Assembly (NCBI GenBank): GCA_965153355.1
Contig: OZ231126.1
Location: forward strand, 105,896,001-105,960,000
Origin: Flaccisagitta enflata
Taxonomy: Eukaryota > Chaetognatha > Sagittoidea > Aphragmophora
Direction: 5' to 3'
DNA: 64,000 nucleotides
Part shown: piece by piece, positions 1-11,687 of the stretch
How positions within the stretch are numbered: position 1 is the stretch's first letter
Layout: each line of letters starts with the position of its first letter
Translations under genes and position numbers: made by a program
Notes under the pieces: generated by a model
What the model saw: only the letters and a program-made list of their open reading frames with translations
Database searches by the model: none
Told to the model about the DNA's origin: nothing

Positions 1-282
1 GAGGGGGATTGCTGCAATAGAATGCAATGAAAGAGGTCAAAGAATCTTATAACAACAAAGTCCATTATAATGCTTTCCTTTCATTCTATTGGCTGCTAAA
101 ATGGTGATTCATACGGCGCTCCTTCTGGTGGTGCTCCTTAATTCCGTGATCGCGAGTTGCAAGAGATTGCAACCCCTTTTCACGACTGTGTCGGTCGGTA
201 GGTTGGTAGGTCAGTCGGTTGGTAGGTCGGTAGGTTGGTCCGTCACGTTTTTGAAATTATGACTTTATATGGTTTTTAAGGT

Positions 283-500
283 AATCTAAGGTACTCTAGG
301 GTATTTTAGGGTACTTTAGGGTACTTCAAGGTACTTTAGGGTACTTAAGTTATTCTAGGTACTTTAGGGTACTTTCAGATATTTTTTGGTACTAATGGGT
401 ATTTTTGAGTATATTTGAGTATTTTTGGATATTTTTAGGTACTTTTGGGTATTTTTGGGTATTTTTGGAAAATTTTTGGGTGTTTTTGGATATTTTGAGT
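283..500. repeat. ~11-bp minisatellite (GGGTACTTTAG-like)
   Basis: Imperfect tandem units of GGTACTTTAGG drift rightward into GGGTATTTTTG. The array lies inside a Rep-A copy, in the place where other long Rep-A copies carry AAGTCATTTT-type units. Confidence 0.8.
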
Positions 501-504
501 ATTT

Positions 505-612
505 TGTCAATTTTTTATTGGACACTCGTTATGAAGTTTTTTTTGGACACTCGTTATGAAGTTTTTATTGGACACTTGTTATGAAGTTTTTATTGGACAC
601 TCGTTGTTAAGT
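505..612. repeat. ~27-bp tandem repeat, 4 units
   Basis: Four successive units contain GGACACTCGTTATGAAG, separated by T-rich spacers. They form a second small array inside the same Rep-A copy. Confidence 0.85.
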
Positions 613-666
613 TTTGTTTGTCATATCCAGACGCACGCGACTGTTGCCCTCTTGGGCTTGTTTTTG

Positions 667-1487
667 AAAGGTTCTGTTTTTTTTCTCAGAATATGCAGTA
701 AATAGGTAATCTATTAGTTAACATGTCTCATCAAAAATAAATCCTAGTGTGTGATAGTAGATACTCTTTTTATAGCCTGCCATCTTTAGTCTATCATTAG
801 CAACACATGCTGCCTCGTGAATGTTCAGTAGTCGTTCACTCGTCGTTCATTGGCTGACGTCATCATGTTTGTATTCATCCGCGCACACTTTATCGTTATT
901 GCCATATTTGGACATAGCGTCACCCGTTTTGAACCGCTTCACTGTCGCTCTAGAAGTATTTGTCCGCGTGGGTGAGGGTTGAGTTTGGGAACTTCTTTTT
1001 GTATTTGCTCTTAAATACCGGAGCGCGCGGTCGTTTGTCAGTAGCAGTTCGTGGTGCAAGGTTGGAACCGTCCGACTAATAGTAATTGAAGTTGATATTG
1101 AATTGTGTGCATTAAATTGTTGCATTTCTTTACGCAAAAGCCTAATGGTTTCACCCCCTTTTTGCCCCTCTCCATAGTTTGACGTGTCGATGCGATTAAA
1201 TAAACCTTTGTGTATCCAACCACGTGCTTTTCAATAGACGGAAAGGATAAGCTACTCAATTCTCATGCTAGAAATATCCAATACCTAGAGTTTTTGTGGA
1301 AATACAAAGCAATTTCAAGCAGATAAAGACAACTCCATTTTAAAGAAATGGAGAAAAATTTTCTTAATTAATTATGGGTTTTCTTTCAATATTTTGTTTT
1401 CACCTCACCTTTTCTATACTATGATCTGAGCTTTGACATACAAAAACCGTCATATGTTACCAATATTCACTGAAAATTTCGTGACTT
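667..1487. other. No feature seen
   Basis: Moderately AT-rich sequence. The open frames here lack recognisable domains and look random. Confidence 0.5.
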
Positions 1488-1702
1488 TTTAGTCGCGTGC
1501 TACGCAACTCTACACCCCGCTATGTCGGTCCGACGGTCGGTTGGTTGGTCGGTTGGTCGGTCGGTCCCCTTTTTACTTTTTCGGCGTTTTTTAGCTTTTT
1601 GAGCCTATGGCTCTTGCCCAGATGCCCTAGTGAACTTCTCCAGCACTGCTCCTGCCCACCCGCACGCGACTAGGGTAGCCGTGTATCCGGCCTTGTTTCC
1701 AA
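1488..1702 (+). repeat. Rep-A dispersed element, full-length example
   Basis: This defines the family. The left end TTTTTAGTCGCGTGC folds on itself (TCGCGTGCTACGCAACT, perfect in other copies). Then come ACTCTACACCCCGCT, a run of GGTT/GGTC/GGTCGGTC tetranucleotides, a T-rich spacer, GCTCCTGCCCACCCGCACGCGACT, and the right end GTAGCCGTGTATCCGGCCTTGTTT. It is short and noncoding, and repeated more than fifteen times in this window in both orientations. It is best read as a MITE-like non-autonomous element of unknown superfamily. Confidence 0.85.
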
Positions 1703-2147
1703 GCGGTTTAGAAGTTATAAAGGTTTTGCATTTTACAGTCTGATCCAAAGAGGGTGTACACTGTTCTCTCCTCAAAATCAAAAGCGGCTCAGGCGCATAA
1801 TGCTGCTGCAACCAGACAGTGGCACACCCAACATGATTTCAAGCTATTCCATTGTTGGCCAGGAAACAGTTTGGCCCACAATCTCATCCAGCTACGTGGT
1901 CTCAAATGAAGTAGCTTAAAAGCAGAGCACAACCAATGTCTGCTGCAGGACTGAAAAGGATCTCCGTCAAAGTCTAGAGGATGATCACGCTATTTCTCTA
2001 CAAAAGTATGCCAAGGCAAATAAATACAGTGGTTGACGCATAAGGTGGTCACACAAAGTATTGAATGTATTAGAAACATAGAATTTCATTGTTCAATGAA
2101 TAAATTAACTTGAACTCAAAAAGGTGATAAACTTTTGAGCTAGATTG
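1703..2147. other. No feature seen
   Basis: Unique-looking sequence between two oppositely oriented Rep-A copies. No domain-bearing frame was found. Confidence 0.4.
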
Positions 2148-2181
2148 TTCCTCTCTCTCTCTCCCTCTCTCTCTCCCTTTC

Positions 2182-2274
<93 letters not shown>
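2148..2274. repeat. (CT)n microsatellite
   Basis: About 125 bp of CT dinucleotides with a few CCCT interruptions. The adjoining Rep-A copy starts immediately to its right. Confidence 0.95.
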
Positions 2275-2278
<4 letters not shown>

Positions 2279-2291
2279 CGGAAGTCATTGG

Positions 2292-2467
2292 AACAAGGTC
2301 GGATACATGGCTACCCTAGTCGCGTGCGGGTGGGCAGGAGCTGGAGAAAGTCACGAGGGCATCCAGGCAGGAGCCGTATGCTCAAAAAACTAAAAAACGC
2401 CGAAACAGTAAAAAGAGGACCAACCAACCAACCAACCAGCTGACCGACATAGCGGGGTGTAGAGTCG
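2292..2467 (-). repeat. Rep-A copy, inverted
   Basis: Starts with AACAAGGTCGGATACATGGC, runs through GTCGCGTGCGGGTGGGCAGGAGC and an (ACCA)n block, and ends GCGGGGTGTAGAGTCGCG. This is the reverse complement of the copy at 1488. Confidence 0.85.
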
Positions 2468-2930
2468 CGTTAATTTCCAAGTTTTTACATTTTTTCTTAA
2501 ACTTGGAAATCAGAAAGTGTTGCACCGCAAATTTTTTAGAACTGTTCGGGTAATCAAATACAGTTAAATTTCGCTCTAATGTATGACAAGTGGAACATTA
2601 TCCCTCACTTTACCCAGACTGAAATAAATGGAAGAGGGCCTTGTGAACCCTCACTGACTAGTTAATACGTGCACCACTCCTAGTTTTCCATAAAACAGAA
2701 TCTGAAAAACATTATTTCTGAAGCTAACCCAAAAGCAAACTGCTAACCAAAAGTAGTTAGGGCAATGATTGTTACCTGTTTATGTCAGAGGACCAACAAA
2801 TTTGATCTGTTAGACGTGGAATTCTATCATAGCCAACATACATGTGTAAAGATTTCTATTGTGAAGATAATACAAGATAAAATAAAACTAGTTGAGTGGA
2901 CAAAAAATTGTCTATTACAGGCCGAATTCC
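2468..2930. other. No feature seen
   Basis: No repeat or domain-bearing reading frame recognised. Confidence 0.4.
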
Positions 2931-2944
2931 GTTAAAAGCGAGTC

Positions 2945-3195
2945 CGCTAGGTAGTGATGTGGAAGCGGAAGCAGAAGCGGAAGCGGAAGCGGGTGGAAGC
3001 GGCACTTTCTCACTGGGAGCGGAAGTGATTATCAGAATCTCAGTGGAAGCGGAAGTGGAAGCAGTTTTTAAAATTTTGGTGGAAGCGGAAGCAGAAGCGG
3101 AAGCGGAAATTAAAAATTCAATGGAAGCGGAAGCGGAAGTGGAAGCAGATACAGTGGAAGCGGAAGCGGAAGCGTTGAAAGCTTCCGCTTCCATT
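2945..3195 (+). repeat. Rep-D element built on a (GGAAGC)n array
   Basis: The terminus GGTAGTGATGTGGAAGCG is followed by a variable GGAAGC/GGAAGT hexanucleotide array with spacer words, closing with GCTTCCGCTTCCA (inverted). The same terminus occurs inverted at the far end of the 10303-10550 array, so both arrays belong to one dispersed family. Both strands are open across the array only because of the repeat. Confidence 0.65.
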
Positions 3196-3275
3196 TATAC
3201 ATATTATCAGGCTTGAGCAATTGTATAAGGTAACAGGATTAAGATTTTCTTGTGTACTTGGTTTTCCCAATAAAG

Positions 3276-3278
<3 letters not shown>

Positions 3279-3369
<91 letters not shown>

Positions 3370-3392
3370 ATATATATAAATATATATATATA
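3279..3392. repeat. (TA)n microsatellite
   Basis: About 90 bp of uninterrupted TA followed by imperfect TA. It lies immediately upstream of the LINE fragment. Confidence 0.95.
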
Positions 3393-3404
3393 AGTAATAT
3401 AAAG

Positions 3405-3800
3405 AATGCGGAAGTAACGGAAGTGGGAGTAAAGAAGAAAAAACATGTACTTCAAATGGAATCTGCGAGGTTGGAAGTACGAAAAAACTTCTATAACGTC
3501 AGAGCAGCCAAATTATGGAATGGCATTCCACAGAGCGTTAAAGAGAAGACTTCGGTAAATGCGTTCCAAAACGCCTACGACAGGTGGAAACAGGACGCGA
3601 ATCAAAACGAGGTGGTGCAGTGACAAAACTTAACGAAAAAGGATGCCAATAAAGAAAAAAAATGTTATGACGTCATAAGCACACATATCGGATCTGAGAA
3701 ACAATGTCCTCTCTCGATGCAGGCTCGACAGTCCGCCCTTGAGGATTCACCTTCTATTCTATTCTTTTCTATTCTAATAAATGATGAAAAAAAAAAAAAA
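3405..3800 (+). mobile_element. 5'-truncated non-LTR retrotransposon (CR1/L2-like) 3' end
   Basis: The frame ending with the stop at 3621-3623 carries the typical tail of CR1/L2/Jockey-type reverse transcriptases: [17 protein letters not shown]......NAF....DRW. A noncoding 3' part (ACAATGTCCTCTCTCGATGC...) follows and ends in TTCTAATAAATGATG and a run of A. The polymerase core is absent, so this is a dead, severely 5'-truncated copy whose 5' end abuts a TA microsatellite. The clade is inferred from the tail motif only. Confidence 0.7.
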
Positions 3801-4148
3801 TGCAATATAATGCAATATTAAAAGAAACAGTAATGAAAAAAATCAAGGGAGAGTCAAAAAAAGAAGAAGAAGAAAAAGAAGATAAGGATTAAGTGAAAGT
3901 GAAAGTGGGTAAAAGATAAAGAAAAGGAAGAAGAAGAGAAAATTGTGTAAGTTTGAGTGACTGAAAAAAAAGGAGAAGAGGAGGAAAAATTTGAGGATCA
4001 AGAGGAGGAAGAAGAGGAAGAAAAGATGATAAGTTTTGGTGAGTAAAGAATAAGGGAGAGAAAGAGGAAGAGTTTGAGTAAGTAAAAGATAAAGAAGAGG
4101 AAGAAGAAGAAGAATGCATACCTGTTAAAGAGAAAGTGAATAACTACA

Positions 4149-4302
<154 letters not shown>

Positions 4303-4312
4303 AAAACAATAG

Positions 4313-4860
4313 TCGCAAAAGCGTTAGATGGTCAGCGGTACCCGTGCCCTGCCTAAGTTGGTTGTGGTTGAAGTTGAGGGCGAAGGGGTCGATGACCTAT
4401 GCTTTCACACATATGGGGGATTTTCTCCTCCTCCTCCTCCTCCGTCCCTCCCCCTCAAATCCAAGTCTCGAGGCCCAAATTCCAGTCTCAAGGCCCAAAT
4501 CCCAGTCTTGAGGCCCAAATCCCAGCCTCAAGGCCCAAATCCTAGCCTGGAGGCTGAGATTTGGGCCTCAAGAACAGGATCTGACCTCTTGGCTGAGATC
4601 TTGACCGTGAGGCTGAGATTTGGGCTTCATGGTTGAAATCTGGGCCTCCAGGCTACGATTTAGGCCTTGAGGCTAGGATTTGGGCCTTGAGGCTGGGATT
4701 TGGGCAAGACTGGGATTTGGGCCTCGAGACTGGAATTTGGGCCTTGGGACTGGGATTTGAGGGGGGGGGACGTAGGAGAAGAAGGAGGAGGAGGAGAAGG
4801 AGGAGAAAATCCCCCATATGTGTGAAAGCATAGGTCATCGACCCCTTCGGGGCCGCTGCC
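4313..4860. repeat. Rep-B foldback element
   Basis: Left end GTCGCAAAAGCGTTAGATGG then CAGCGGTACCCGTGCCCTGC. The arm GGGGTCGATGACCTATGCTT..CACACATATGGGGGATTTTC (4388-4425) is repeated inverted at 4806-4850. The interior is ~20-bp tandem units (AGGCCCAAATCCCAGCCTC) that themselves switch strand in the middle near 4550, so the whole element can fold into one long hairpin. Noncoding. The open frames across it are by-products of the repeat. Confidence 0.8.
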
Positions 4861-4868
4861 CAAAAACA

Positions 4869-4890
4869 AGGCCGGATACACGGGCCAAGA
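4869..4890 (-). repeat. Rep-A terminal fragment abutting Rep-B
   Basis: ACAAGGCCGGATACACGG is the outer end of Rep-A, joined directly to the end of the Rep-B copy. Confidence 0.6.
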
Positions 4891-4916
4891 CGGTGCGCCG
4901 GGCGTCATTATTCCTT

Positions 4917-5070
4917 AGACCTATCCCTAGCTCCATCACACCTATGCCTAGCTCTATCTGACATATGCCTAGCTCTATCAGGCCTATCCTGAGCTCTATC
5001 AGACCTATCCCGAGTTCTATCAGACCTATCCCGAGTTCTATAAGACCTATCCCCAGACCTGTCCGTAGCT
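4917..5070. repeat. ~24-bp tandem repeat
   Basis: Six to seven imperfect units of CCTATCCCTAGCTCTATCAGA. Confidence 0.8.
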
Positions 5071-5264
5071 GACTATTATAATGAATGAAATGACGAGTAT
5101 CATCAATGATGATCGAAATGAGTTTTCAATTGATTTCAAACATTTTCAGCGACTTTTCATTCAAGCATCACCAAAAGATGGGCGGACGGACAGACAGAGC
5201 CTCTTATACAGGTGCTATTGCACATCTAAAAATCATCCTAGCATATTTCTGAATCATTTCCATT

Positions 5265-5480
5265 GATTTTTGCTTCTTTTCGAGATTTTCAATTCGAGCG
5301 TGACCGACCAACCAACCAACCGACTGACCAACCAACTATGGCGCACCTAAAAAAAGAGAGAGAAAGAAAGAGAGGGAGACAAAGAGAGAGAGAGAGAGAG
5401 AGAGAGGAGTTAAAGCCAAACCCAGGTGGCTGGCCGGCCCGGCTAAACGGCTAGACGGTAAGGCGGGCCGGGCCGGTTTG
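5265..5480. repeat. Rep-A fragment, GA microsatellite and Rep-E flank
   Basis: A (GACCAACC)n block of Rep-A type lies at 5302-5345. It is followed by (GA)n to about 5405, then TTAAAGCCAAACCCAGGTGG and CTGGCCGGCCCGG. The latter motif recurs inverted, again touching a GA run, at 9185-9232. Confidence 0.55.
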
Positions 5481-5568
5481 GTGATTTTCAAATTTCAAAT
5501 CATCAATTTATGATTTTGAAGCTAAAAAAGAACATCAAAATTATGGCGGTGATTTCATATTTTGGTTA

Positions 5569-5575
5569 TTCTTTC

Positions 5576-5631
<56 letters not shown>

Positions 5632-5635
5632 TCCC
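5569..5635. repeat. (CTTT)n microsatellite
   Basis: About 16 tandem CTTT units. Confidence 0.95.
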
Positions 5636-5774
5636 TCTTTCCCCTGTTTTCTTATTCTGTCATTTTTTTCATTTTTTTCTTCTTTTTGTTTCATTCAGTC
5701 TTTAGTCGTACTGTCTTTCAGTCATTCCTTTTTTTATTGTTTCAGTTTTGCAACCATAACAGCCTCCACAACAT

Positions 5775-5775
5775 C

Positions 5776-5860
<85 letters not shown>

Positions 5861-5935
5861 TCATTCCCAACAACAACAACAACCACAATAACAACAACAA
5901 CAACAACAACAACATACAACAACAACAATAACCAC
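5775..5935. repeat. (AAC)n microsatellite
   Basis: Trinucleotide AAC run of about 160 bp with a few interruptions. It produces artefactual poly-T, poly-N and poly-V frames. Confidence 0.95.
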
Positions 5936-6257
5936 AAATAAATAGCATAACAAAACACTATAATAAATAAAAAAAAAATAAATAAAACAACAATATTAAG
6001 GGCGTGTTTCTAGTGATAACAGTGAACGCGATGCTCCTTGTTGATCGCGGTTACAGCGTTAACACATATGAAGTTCAACTTGTCCACAAGGGAGTACCGT
6101 ATTTGTTCCACGCAGCGCACATGATTGGCCTACTTGGCCTTGTTCGTAGATGTTAGAGCGGAAAAAACTTGCCTAGGATCATCAATAAAACTTCACCTTG
6201 TTTTAAAACTGTCGGGAAAGAACTCGTGTCTTGCTCCTGTAACCATGGCCAAAAAAA

Positions 6258-6915
6258 AGTCGCAAAAGCGTTAGATGGTCTGCGGTACCCGTCGCCCCAA
6301 CGTGAGTATATGTGGGTGTGTGATGGTGAGAGGGGCAGCGGCCCCGAAGGGGCCAATGACCTATGCTTAGTAACTTTTGAAGCTCTAGGCTTGAATTTTA
6401 GCATCAATAATGGGACTTGAGCCATGAGGCCATAATTTGAGCCATGAAGCTGTGATTGAAGCCTCAAGGTGGTAATTCAAGTCTCAAGCAGTGATTAGAG
6501 CCCCGTGGCTGTAATTTGAGCTAAGATGCTGGGATTTAAGCCAAAACGCTGGGATTTGAGCCTTGAGGCTGGGATTTGAGGCCTGAGGTTGGGGTATGAG
6601 GCTTTAGGCTGGGATTTGAGCCTGAAGGCTGGAATATGAGCCTCAAGGCTGGGATTTGAGCCTTGTGGCTGGAATTTGAGCCTTGTGGCTGGAATTTGAG
6701 CCTTGAGGTTTGGATTTGAGCCTTGAGGGTAGGATTTGGGCGTTGAGCCTAGAATTTGGTCCTCTAGACTAGGATTAGGACCTCGAGGTTGTGATTTGGG
6801 CCTCAAGGCTGGGATATGAGCTTTGAAGGGGGTGGACGGAGAGGGAGAAGAAGGAGAAGAAATTCCCCCTATGTGAGAAAGCATAGGTCATCGGCCCCTT
6901 CTGGGCCACTGCCCA
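6258..6915. repeat. Rep-B foldback element
   Basis: Same left end as the copy at 4313 (GCAAAAGCGTTAGATGGTC). The arm GGCAGCGGCCCCGAAGGGGC (6333) pairs with its inverted counterpart at about 6885-6915. The interior is about 20 units of GGATTTGAGCCTTGAGGCT. Confidence 0.75.
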
Positions 6916-6937
6916 AAAACCGGACATGGCGGTCTAT

Positions 6938-7412
6938 GGGCAGCGGCCCCGAAGGGGACTTAGTCCTGTAGAACATAGGGGACTTTTGTTCGTTTGTTCG
7001 TACGTCCGTCCGTTTGTTCGTTCGTCCTCCCCCCGGCCCTCTCAGGCCTGAAATTTGCCCTTTCAGGCCTGAAACCTGTCCTTTTAGGCCTAAAATCTAC
7101 CCTCCCAGGCCTGAAATCTGCCTTCTCAGGTGCAAAGTCTAAGAGGGCAGATTTCAGGCCTGAGAGCGCAGATTTTAGGCCTGAGAGGGCAGATTTCAGG
7201 CCTGAGAGGGCCTGGGGGGGCCAATGGACGGACAGACGGACGGATGGTTGGACGGACGGACGGATGGATGGACGGACGGACGGACGGACGAACGAACAAA
7301 CAAAAGTCCCCTGTGTTTTACAGGACTTTGTTCCCTTCGGGGCCGCTCCCCTGCCTCTCATTCTGATTTACAACCATGCAAAGCAGGGCAACGGGTATCG
7401 CTGACCCTGTAT
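6938..7412. repeat. Rep-B-related foldback with a different interior
   Basis: The arms GGGACTTAGTCCTGTAGAACA (6955) and its inverse (to 7345) end in GGCAGCGGCCCCGAAGGGG and CCCTTCGGGGCCGCTCCCC. The interior has (GTTC/GTCC)n, then TCAGGCCTGAAATCTGCC units that flip strand at about 7135. The right tail ...GCAGGGCAACGGGTATCGCTGACC matches the Rep-B outer end. Confidence 0.75.
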
Positions 7413-7449
7413 TGTCCTTGGGCGACCTGTTGATGCCTTTGACCGGCTC

Positions 7450-7982
7450 AGTCTCGATGAAAATACAAAAAATCAGTGATCATTTGAAAGATCTTCGAAA
7501 GTTCTTCAAATCTATACCAAGCAGAAAGTTGTAGCTCAAATCGTTTAGAAATGGCAACAAATTGAAATGAGCATCACCATAATCTGTCAATAGAAGGAAT
7601 TCTGTACTTTTAGTTCTGTCTTTAAAAGCATAGAAAACATAACTGACAAAAGGAAACTAAGAAAAATTTAAAAGAAAATGAAAATATAACTCATTATCTA
7701 CAAAATGGTGCCAAGCAGACATTTTTGGGTCAATCCGTTTAGAAATGGTAATCTATCAAAGACATTTAGTCCATGAATTCAAGTTAGTAAAAAACATCAT
7801 ATCTGGCAGATTTCAATTTGATACTTTCTTTTCAAATTAACATAACTTCAAGATTTTTTATGTTAAAATTTCGTTCAACAACTCAAATCGAAGATTTTTT
7901 GAAGCTCTTTAGAATGGTCATAGATTTTTTGTACTTTCTTAAAAGCAGCACCAAGTTACGGTAGAAATAAGCAATGTCCGAT
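7450..7982. other. Gene-free; carries a recurring degenerate motif
   Basis: No domain-bearing frame. Words such as GTGCCAAGCAGACATTTTTGG and CCGTTTAGAAATGG (about 7530-7570 and 7705-7760) recur in degenerate form elsewhere in the window (see findings). Confidence 0.4.
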
Positions 7983-8172
7983 TTTTAGTCGCGTGCTACG
8001 CGACTCTACATCCCGCTTTGTCGGTCGGTAGGTCGGTCGGTCCCCTTTTTACTTTTTCCGCGTTTTAGAGCTTTTTGAGCATACGGCTCCTGCCCAGACA
8101 CCTTAGTGACCTTCTTCAGCACTGCTCCTGCCCACCCGCACGTGACTAGGGTAGCCGTGTATCCGGCCTTGT
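7983..8172 (+). repeat. Rep-A copy
   Basis: TTTTTAGTCGCGTGCTACGC..ACTCTACATCCCGC, a short GGTCGGTAGG block, then GCCCACCCGCACGTGACT and CCGTGTATCCGGCCTTGTT. Confidence 0.85.
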
Positions 8173-8299
8173 TTTTTTTGGCCATGGTTATTATTTTGTT
8201 CCTAAGATCCCAATTCATTCCTTTTTTTTTCCTTTTGTTAACATCGTTGTCGAGCTTCTGCCCACTTTGGTTGCCAAAATATCGGGGTTCCCGTTTATC

Positions 8300-8338
8300 C
8301 TTTTTGTCGTTGTTGTTGTCGTTGTCGTTGCCATTGTA

Positions 8339-8371
<33 letters not shown>

Positions 8372-8501
8372 TTGTGGTTGTTGTTGGTTGTTGTTGTTGG
8401 TTTTGCTGTTGTTGCTGGTTGTTGCTGTTGGTTTTGTTGTTGTTATTGGGGTTGTTTTTGTTGTTGTTGTTGTTGCTGCTGTGGTTGTTGTTGTTGTTGT
8501 T

Positions 8502-8549
<48 letters not shown>

Positions 8550-8672
8550 GGTTTTGTTGTTGATATTGCGGTTGTTTTTGTTTTTGTGGTTGTGGTTGTG
8601 GTGGTTGATGTTGTAGTTGTTTCAAAAGTTGTTGTGGTGGTTGTTGTTGTGGTGGTTGTTGTTGTGGTGGTT
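8300..8672. repeat. (TTG)n microsatellite, complex
   Basis: Long TTG/GTT array with GGTTGT interruptions. The poly-V, poly-L and poly-C frames here are repeat artefacts. Confidence 0.9.
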
Positions 8673-8830
8673 GTTGATGACAGACCTGCCCCCTGTCCCA
8701 CGGGTAGACAATTCCAATTCCCATGTAATTTGGGGCAACTAATTATCTGGACACCATATTCGTATAATGTTTCTGCTTATGTCTCTTGACCCGTAGTGTT
8801 TAACAAATTCAGGTTTCAGATTTGGACTCC

Positions 8831-8925
8831 TCATCATCATCATTATCATCATCAACATCATCATCATCAATATTATCATCAGCATCATCATTATCACATT
8901 ATCATCATCATCCAAACTCAACCAA
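8831..8925. repeat. (CAT)n microsatellite
   Basis: ATC/CAT trinucleotides, followed by ATCATATCACATTATATCAG-type AT-rich words to about 9040. Confidence 0.9.
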
Positions 8926-9184
8926 GATCAACTCGACTCAGATTCAGTTTTTCATCGGTTTTCGGTTATTGCATTTTATCATACTATGTTAGATCATATC
9001 ACATTATATCAGATTATATAATATCATATTACATTAGAAAGGTAATTTGGACAGTAGATAACTGGGATGATATCATAAAAACGCTCCAAACTACTCTTGC
9101 TCCAGCTGGCTTAAGTATGATTTTGAGTATGAATGAGCGATGTGACATCACAGCAGTGATATCATGGTGATTTTTCATGAGCCG

Positions 9185-9521
<337 letters not shown>

Positions 9522-9912
9522 AAAAAAAAACATAGCTAAAACATCTAATAGTAGCTATAAAAAAAACAAAGTTTTTTTTCAAATTAAAAAGATTAGAATA
9601 TCTATATGCAGCATTTTTTCAATCCAATTTAAAGAATCATTATAATATATGAATTATTATCAATACTTAGTTTATTGATATTATGTTTGTTTGTTACTTT
9701 ACCTGCTTAACAGTCATGCTCATCTCTTGATTTGCAAACTGGCCATTTTGATAATGATAAGTCTAAATGACTGTTGACTGTTTGAATAACAAATTATCTT
9801 TAAGTTTTTTTCAAAGTATTATTGTATTATATCAAAAATATAATTGATTCATTCATAGTTAAGAATAAAACACCCGGTAGCCTCTTTCATTTTTACCAAC
9901 TATATTTTTGTT
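9522..9912. other. No feature seen
   Basis: AT-rich sequence without a recognised repeat or coding frame. Confidence 0.4.
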
Positions 9913-10110
9913 AGTTGCGTGCACTCTACAACCCGCTTTGTCCTTTGGTCGGTCGGATGGTCGCTCGGTCGGTTGGTCGGTCGGTCACACTTACCTTTTT
10001 TTATGATTTTATTTCTTTGACCTCACTGCTCCTGCCCAAATGATCTGTTGACCTCAAATATGGCCCCTGCTCACCCGCACAAACCGGTAGCGGTGTATCC
10101 GGCCTTGTTT
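9913..10110 (+). repeat. Rep-A copy
   Basis: TTAGTTGCGTGC..ACTCTACAACCCGC, a (GGTC)n block, CTGCTCCTGCCCAAATGATC, and the CGGTGTATCCGGCCTTGTT end. Confidence 0.8.
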
Positions 10111-10302
10111 ATTCTTATATCAATTTTATATCTATAGTCAAGGGTTTTCATTAAAGTATTATAACTATGTTTTTCAATTTGAAAAATATTCATTTCTATT
10201 ACTCAGGATTTTTGTGAATCAAGTACGATTGAAATTGTTATAATATGTAATATGTTATAACATAAGATGAGATTATATAGGCTTTATATAGTGGATATAG
10301 TA

Positions 10303-10550
10303 ATGGAAGCGAAAGTGGAAGCGGAAGCGGATGCGGAAGCGGAAGCGGAAGCGGAAAAAAAAATAAAATGGAAGCGGAAGCGGAAGCGGAGGCTTAAAAA
10401 ATTTTTGAAATGGAAGCGGAAGCGGAAGCGGAAATGGAAAAAAAATTTTGAATGGAAGCGGAAGCGGAAGCGGAAGCGAAAAATTTATTGAAAATGGAAG
10501 CGGAAGCCAAAGCGGTCCAAAAATTTGGCGCTTCCACATCACTACCGCTA
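10303..10550 (-). repeat. Rep-D element built on (GGAAGC)n
   Basis: A GGAAGC hexanucleotide array ends at GGCGCTTCCACATCACTACC, the reverse complement of the Rep-D terminus at about 2950. The copies are therefore in opposite orientation. Confidence 0.65.
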
Positions 10551-10677
10551 AGGCTGGGTTCAACTGTAATAGTTAATAGTGCTCTGTTTTCAACTACATT
10601 TTTTTGTCTTCCCCCCTTTGTTTGCTGACCTCTCGTTTCATTCAAATGTTCTTTAAGATTTTTTTTTTAAGATGTAT

Positions 10678-10812
10678 CCACGCAGCTCTATAAGAGGCTT
10701 TGTCGGTCCGTCCATCTGTCCATCTGTCCATCCATCTGTCAGTCTGTCTGTTGGTCCATCCGCGGTCTGTCTGTCCGTCCATAACACACGAGTTGAATGT
10801 TGTTAAAATGCA
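10678..10812 (+). repeat. Rep-A fragment, type-2 left end
   Basis: CGCAGCTCTATAAGAGGCTTT replaces ACTCTACACCCCGC. A long (CCGT/CATCTGTC)n block follows, then ACACGAGTTGAA. The right end is missing. Confidence 0.7.
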
Positions 10813-10903
10813 AGGAAATCACCAAATGTTATGTCATTGCATCACTCCACAGGGTTGATGAAAATCAAGGTCACGTTATGGCCAATAGGTGCACCTTGCT
10901 TTT

Positions 10904-10967
10904 GAATGAATGAATGAATGAATGAATGAATGAATGAATGAATAAAGGAATGAATGAATGATAGAAT
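10904..10967. repeat. (GAAT)n microsatellite
   Basis: Tandem TGAA units, about 15 copies. Confidence 0.95.
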
Positions 10968-11687
10968 GAGAGAGTGTGGGAAGCCATGAGAGGTGCTTGA
11001 CACGAGGAGAGAAAACCGATTTGGCCGTTTTGTGTATATTCCAAATGTTAGCATTAACTTTTAAAGAGTGCTACTTAACTTAATTTAACTCCCTAACAAA
11101 TTGAGCTACCGACCCAAGATTGACCCCATTTTGTAGATCTGTTCAATATCTTTAAAATGGGACCAATCTGGGATTTGTAAGTCAATTCGTTCAGAAGATA
11201 TGAACTTTGAAAGTTAATCTATGCTCCAAATAAAGAAAAAAAGCATTACCACAGTTTTGTACTGGGGCAAGTGTTGCCGTGCGGGTTTTCTTTCAAGATA
11301 CTGACCTCCGCTTGCCTCAATTCCTTTTTGAATACCGCATAGAGTGCATGGTTAGTTGGCGGAAGAGGTCTGTAATTTGACCTCAAATGACCCTCCAGGT
11401 AACCGCCCTAATGGTTCAATGATTGGTCAATGCAGAAAGCTCGTCAATAACCAACAGATTTGTTTAGTTTGTCTACTATCTTTGAAAACTTTCAACTTCA
11501 ATAGAGCTCTATAGAGACTTTGTGCTCTTTTGAATGGTGCCAGCACAATGCTCTATCTCATGAACATGTGACTCTAGAATTGTATTGGTCCGTTGATCCG
11601 TTGGTCTGTTGATCCATACCTTTTTTGAAATGTTGGCTGTTTTTTGCTATACTGCCCCTGCCCATCCCTCCGCGACTGGGTTTTCAA
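10968..11687. other. No feature seen
   Basis: No coding frame with a recognisable domain. CATTTTGTAGATCTGTTC at about 11128 is one of the degenerate recurring words described in the findings. Confidence 0.4.

Larger units (their letters stand above)
148..666 (+). repeat. Rep-A copy, long form with internal arrays
   Basis: The left part (GTGTCGGTCGGTAGG then GTTGGTCCGTCACG) and the right end (GCACGCGACT..CTTGGGCTTGTTTTT) match the two ends of the dispersed Rep-A family described at 1488. The interior has been filled by two tandem arrays, entered separately. No coding potential is seen. Confidence 0.6.

Noticed and set aside
1488-1702. Rep-A as a Helitron (hairpin near one end)
   Set aside because: The hairpin lies at the very end and there is no clear TC start or CTRR end with insertion between A and T. 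Left as unknown superfamily.
8006-8701. Long Thr/Asn/Gln-rich minus-strand frame, and mirror Val/Leu/Cys-rich frames
   Set aside because: Translation of the TTG/AAC microsatellite. No stop appears because of the repeat, and nothing domain-like remains.
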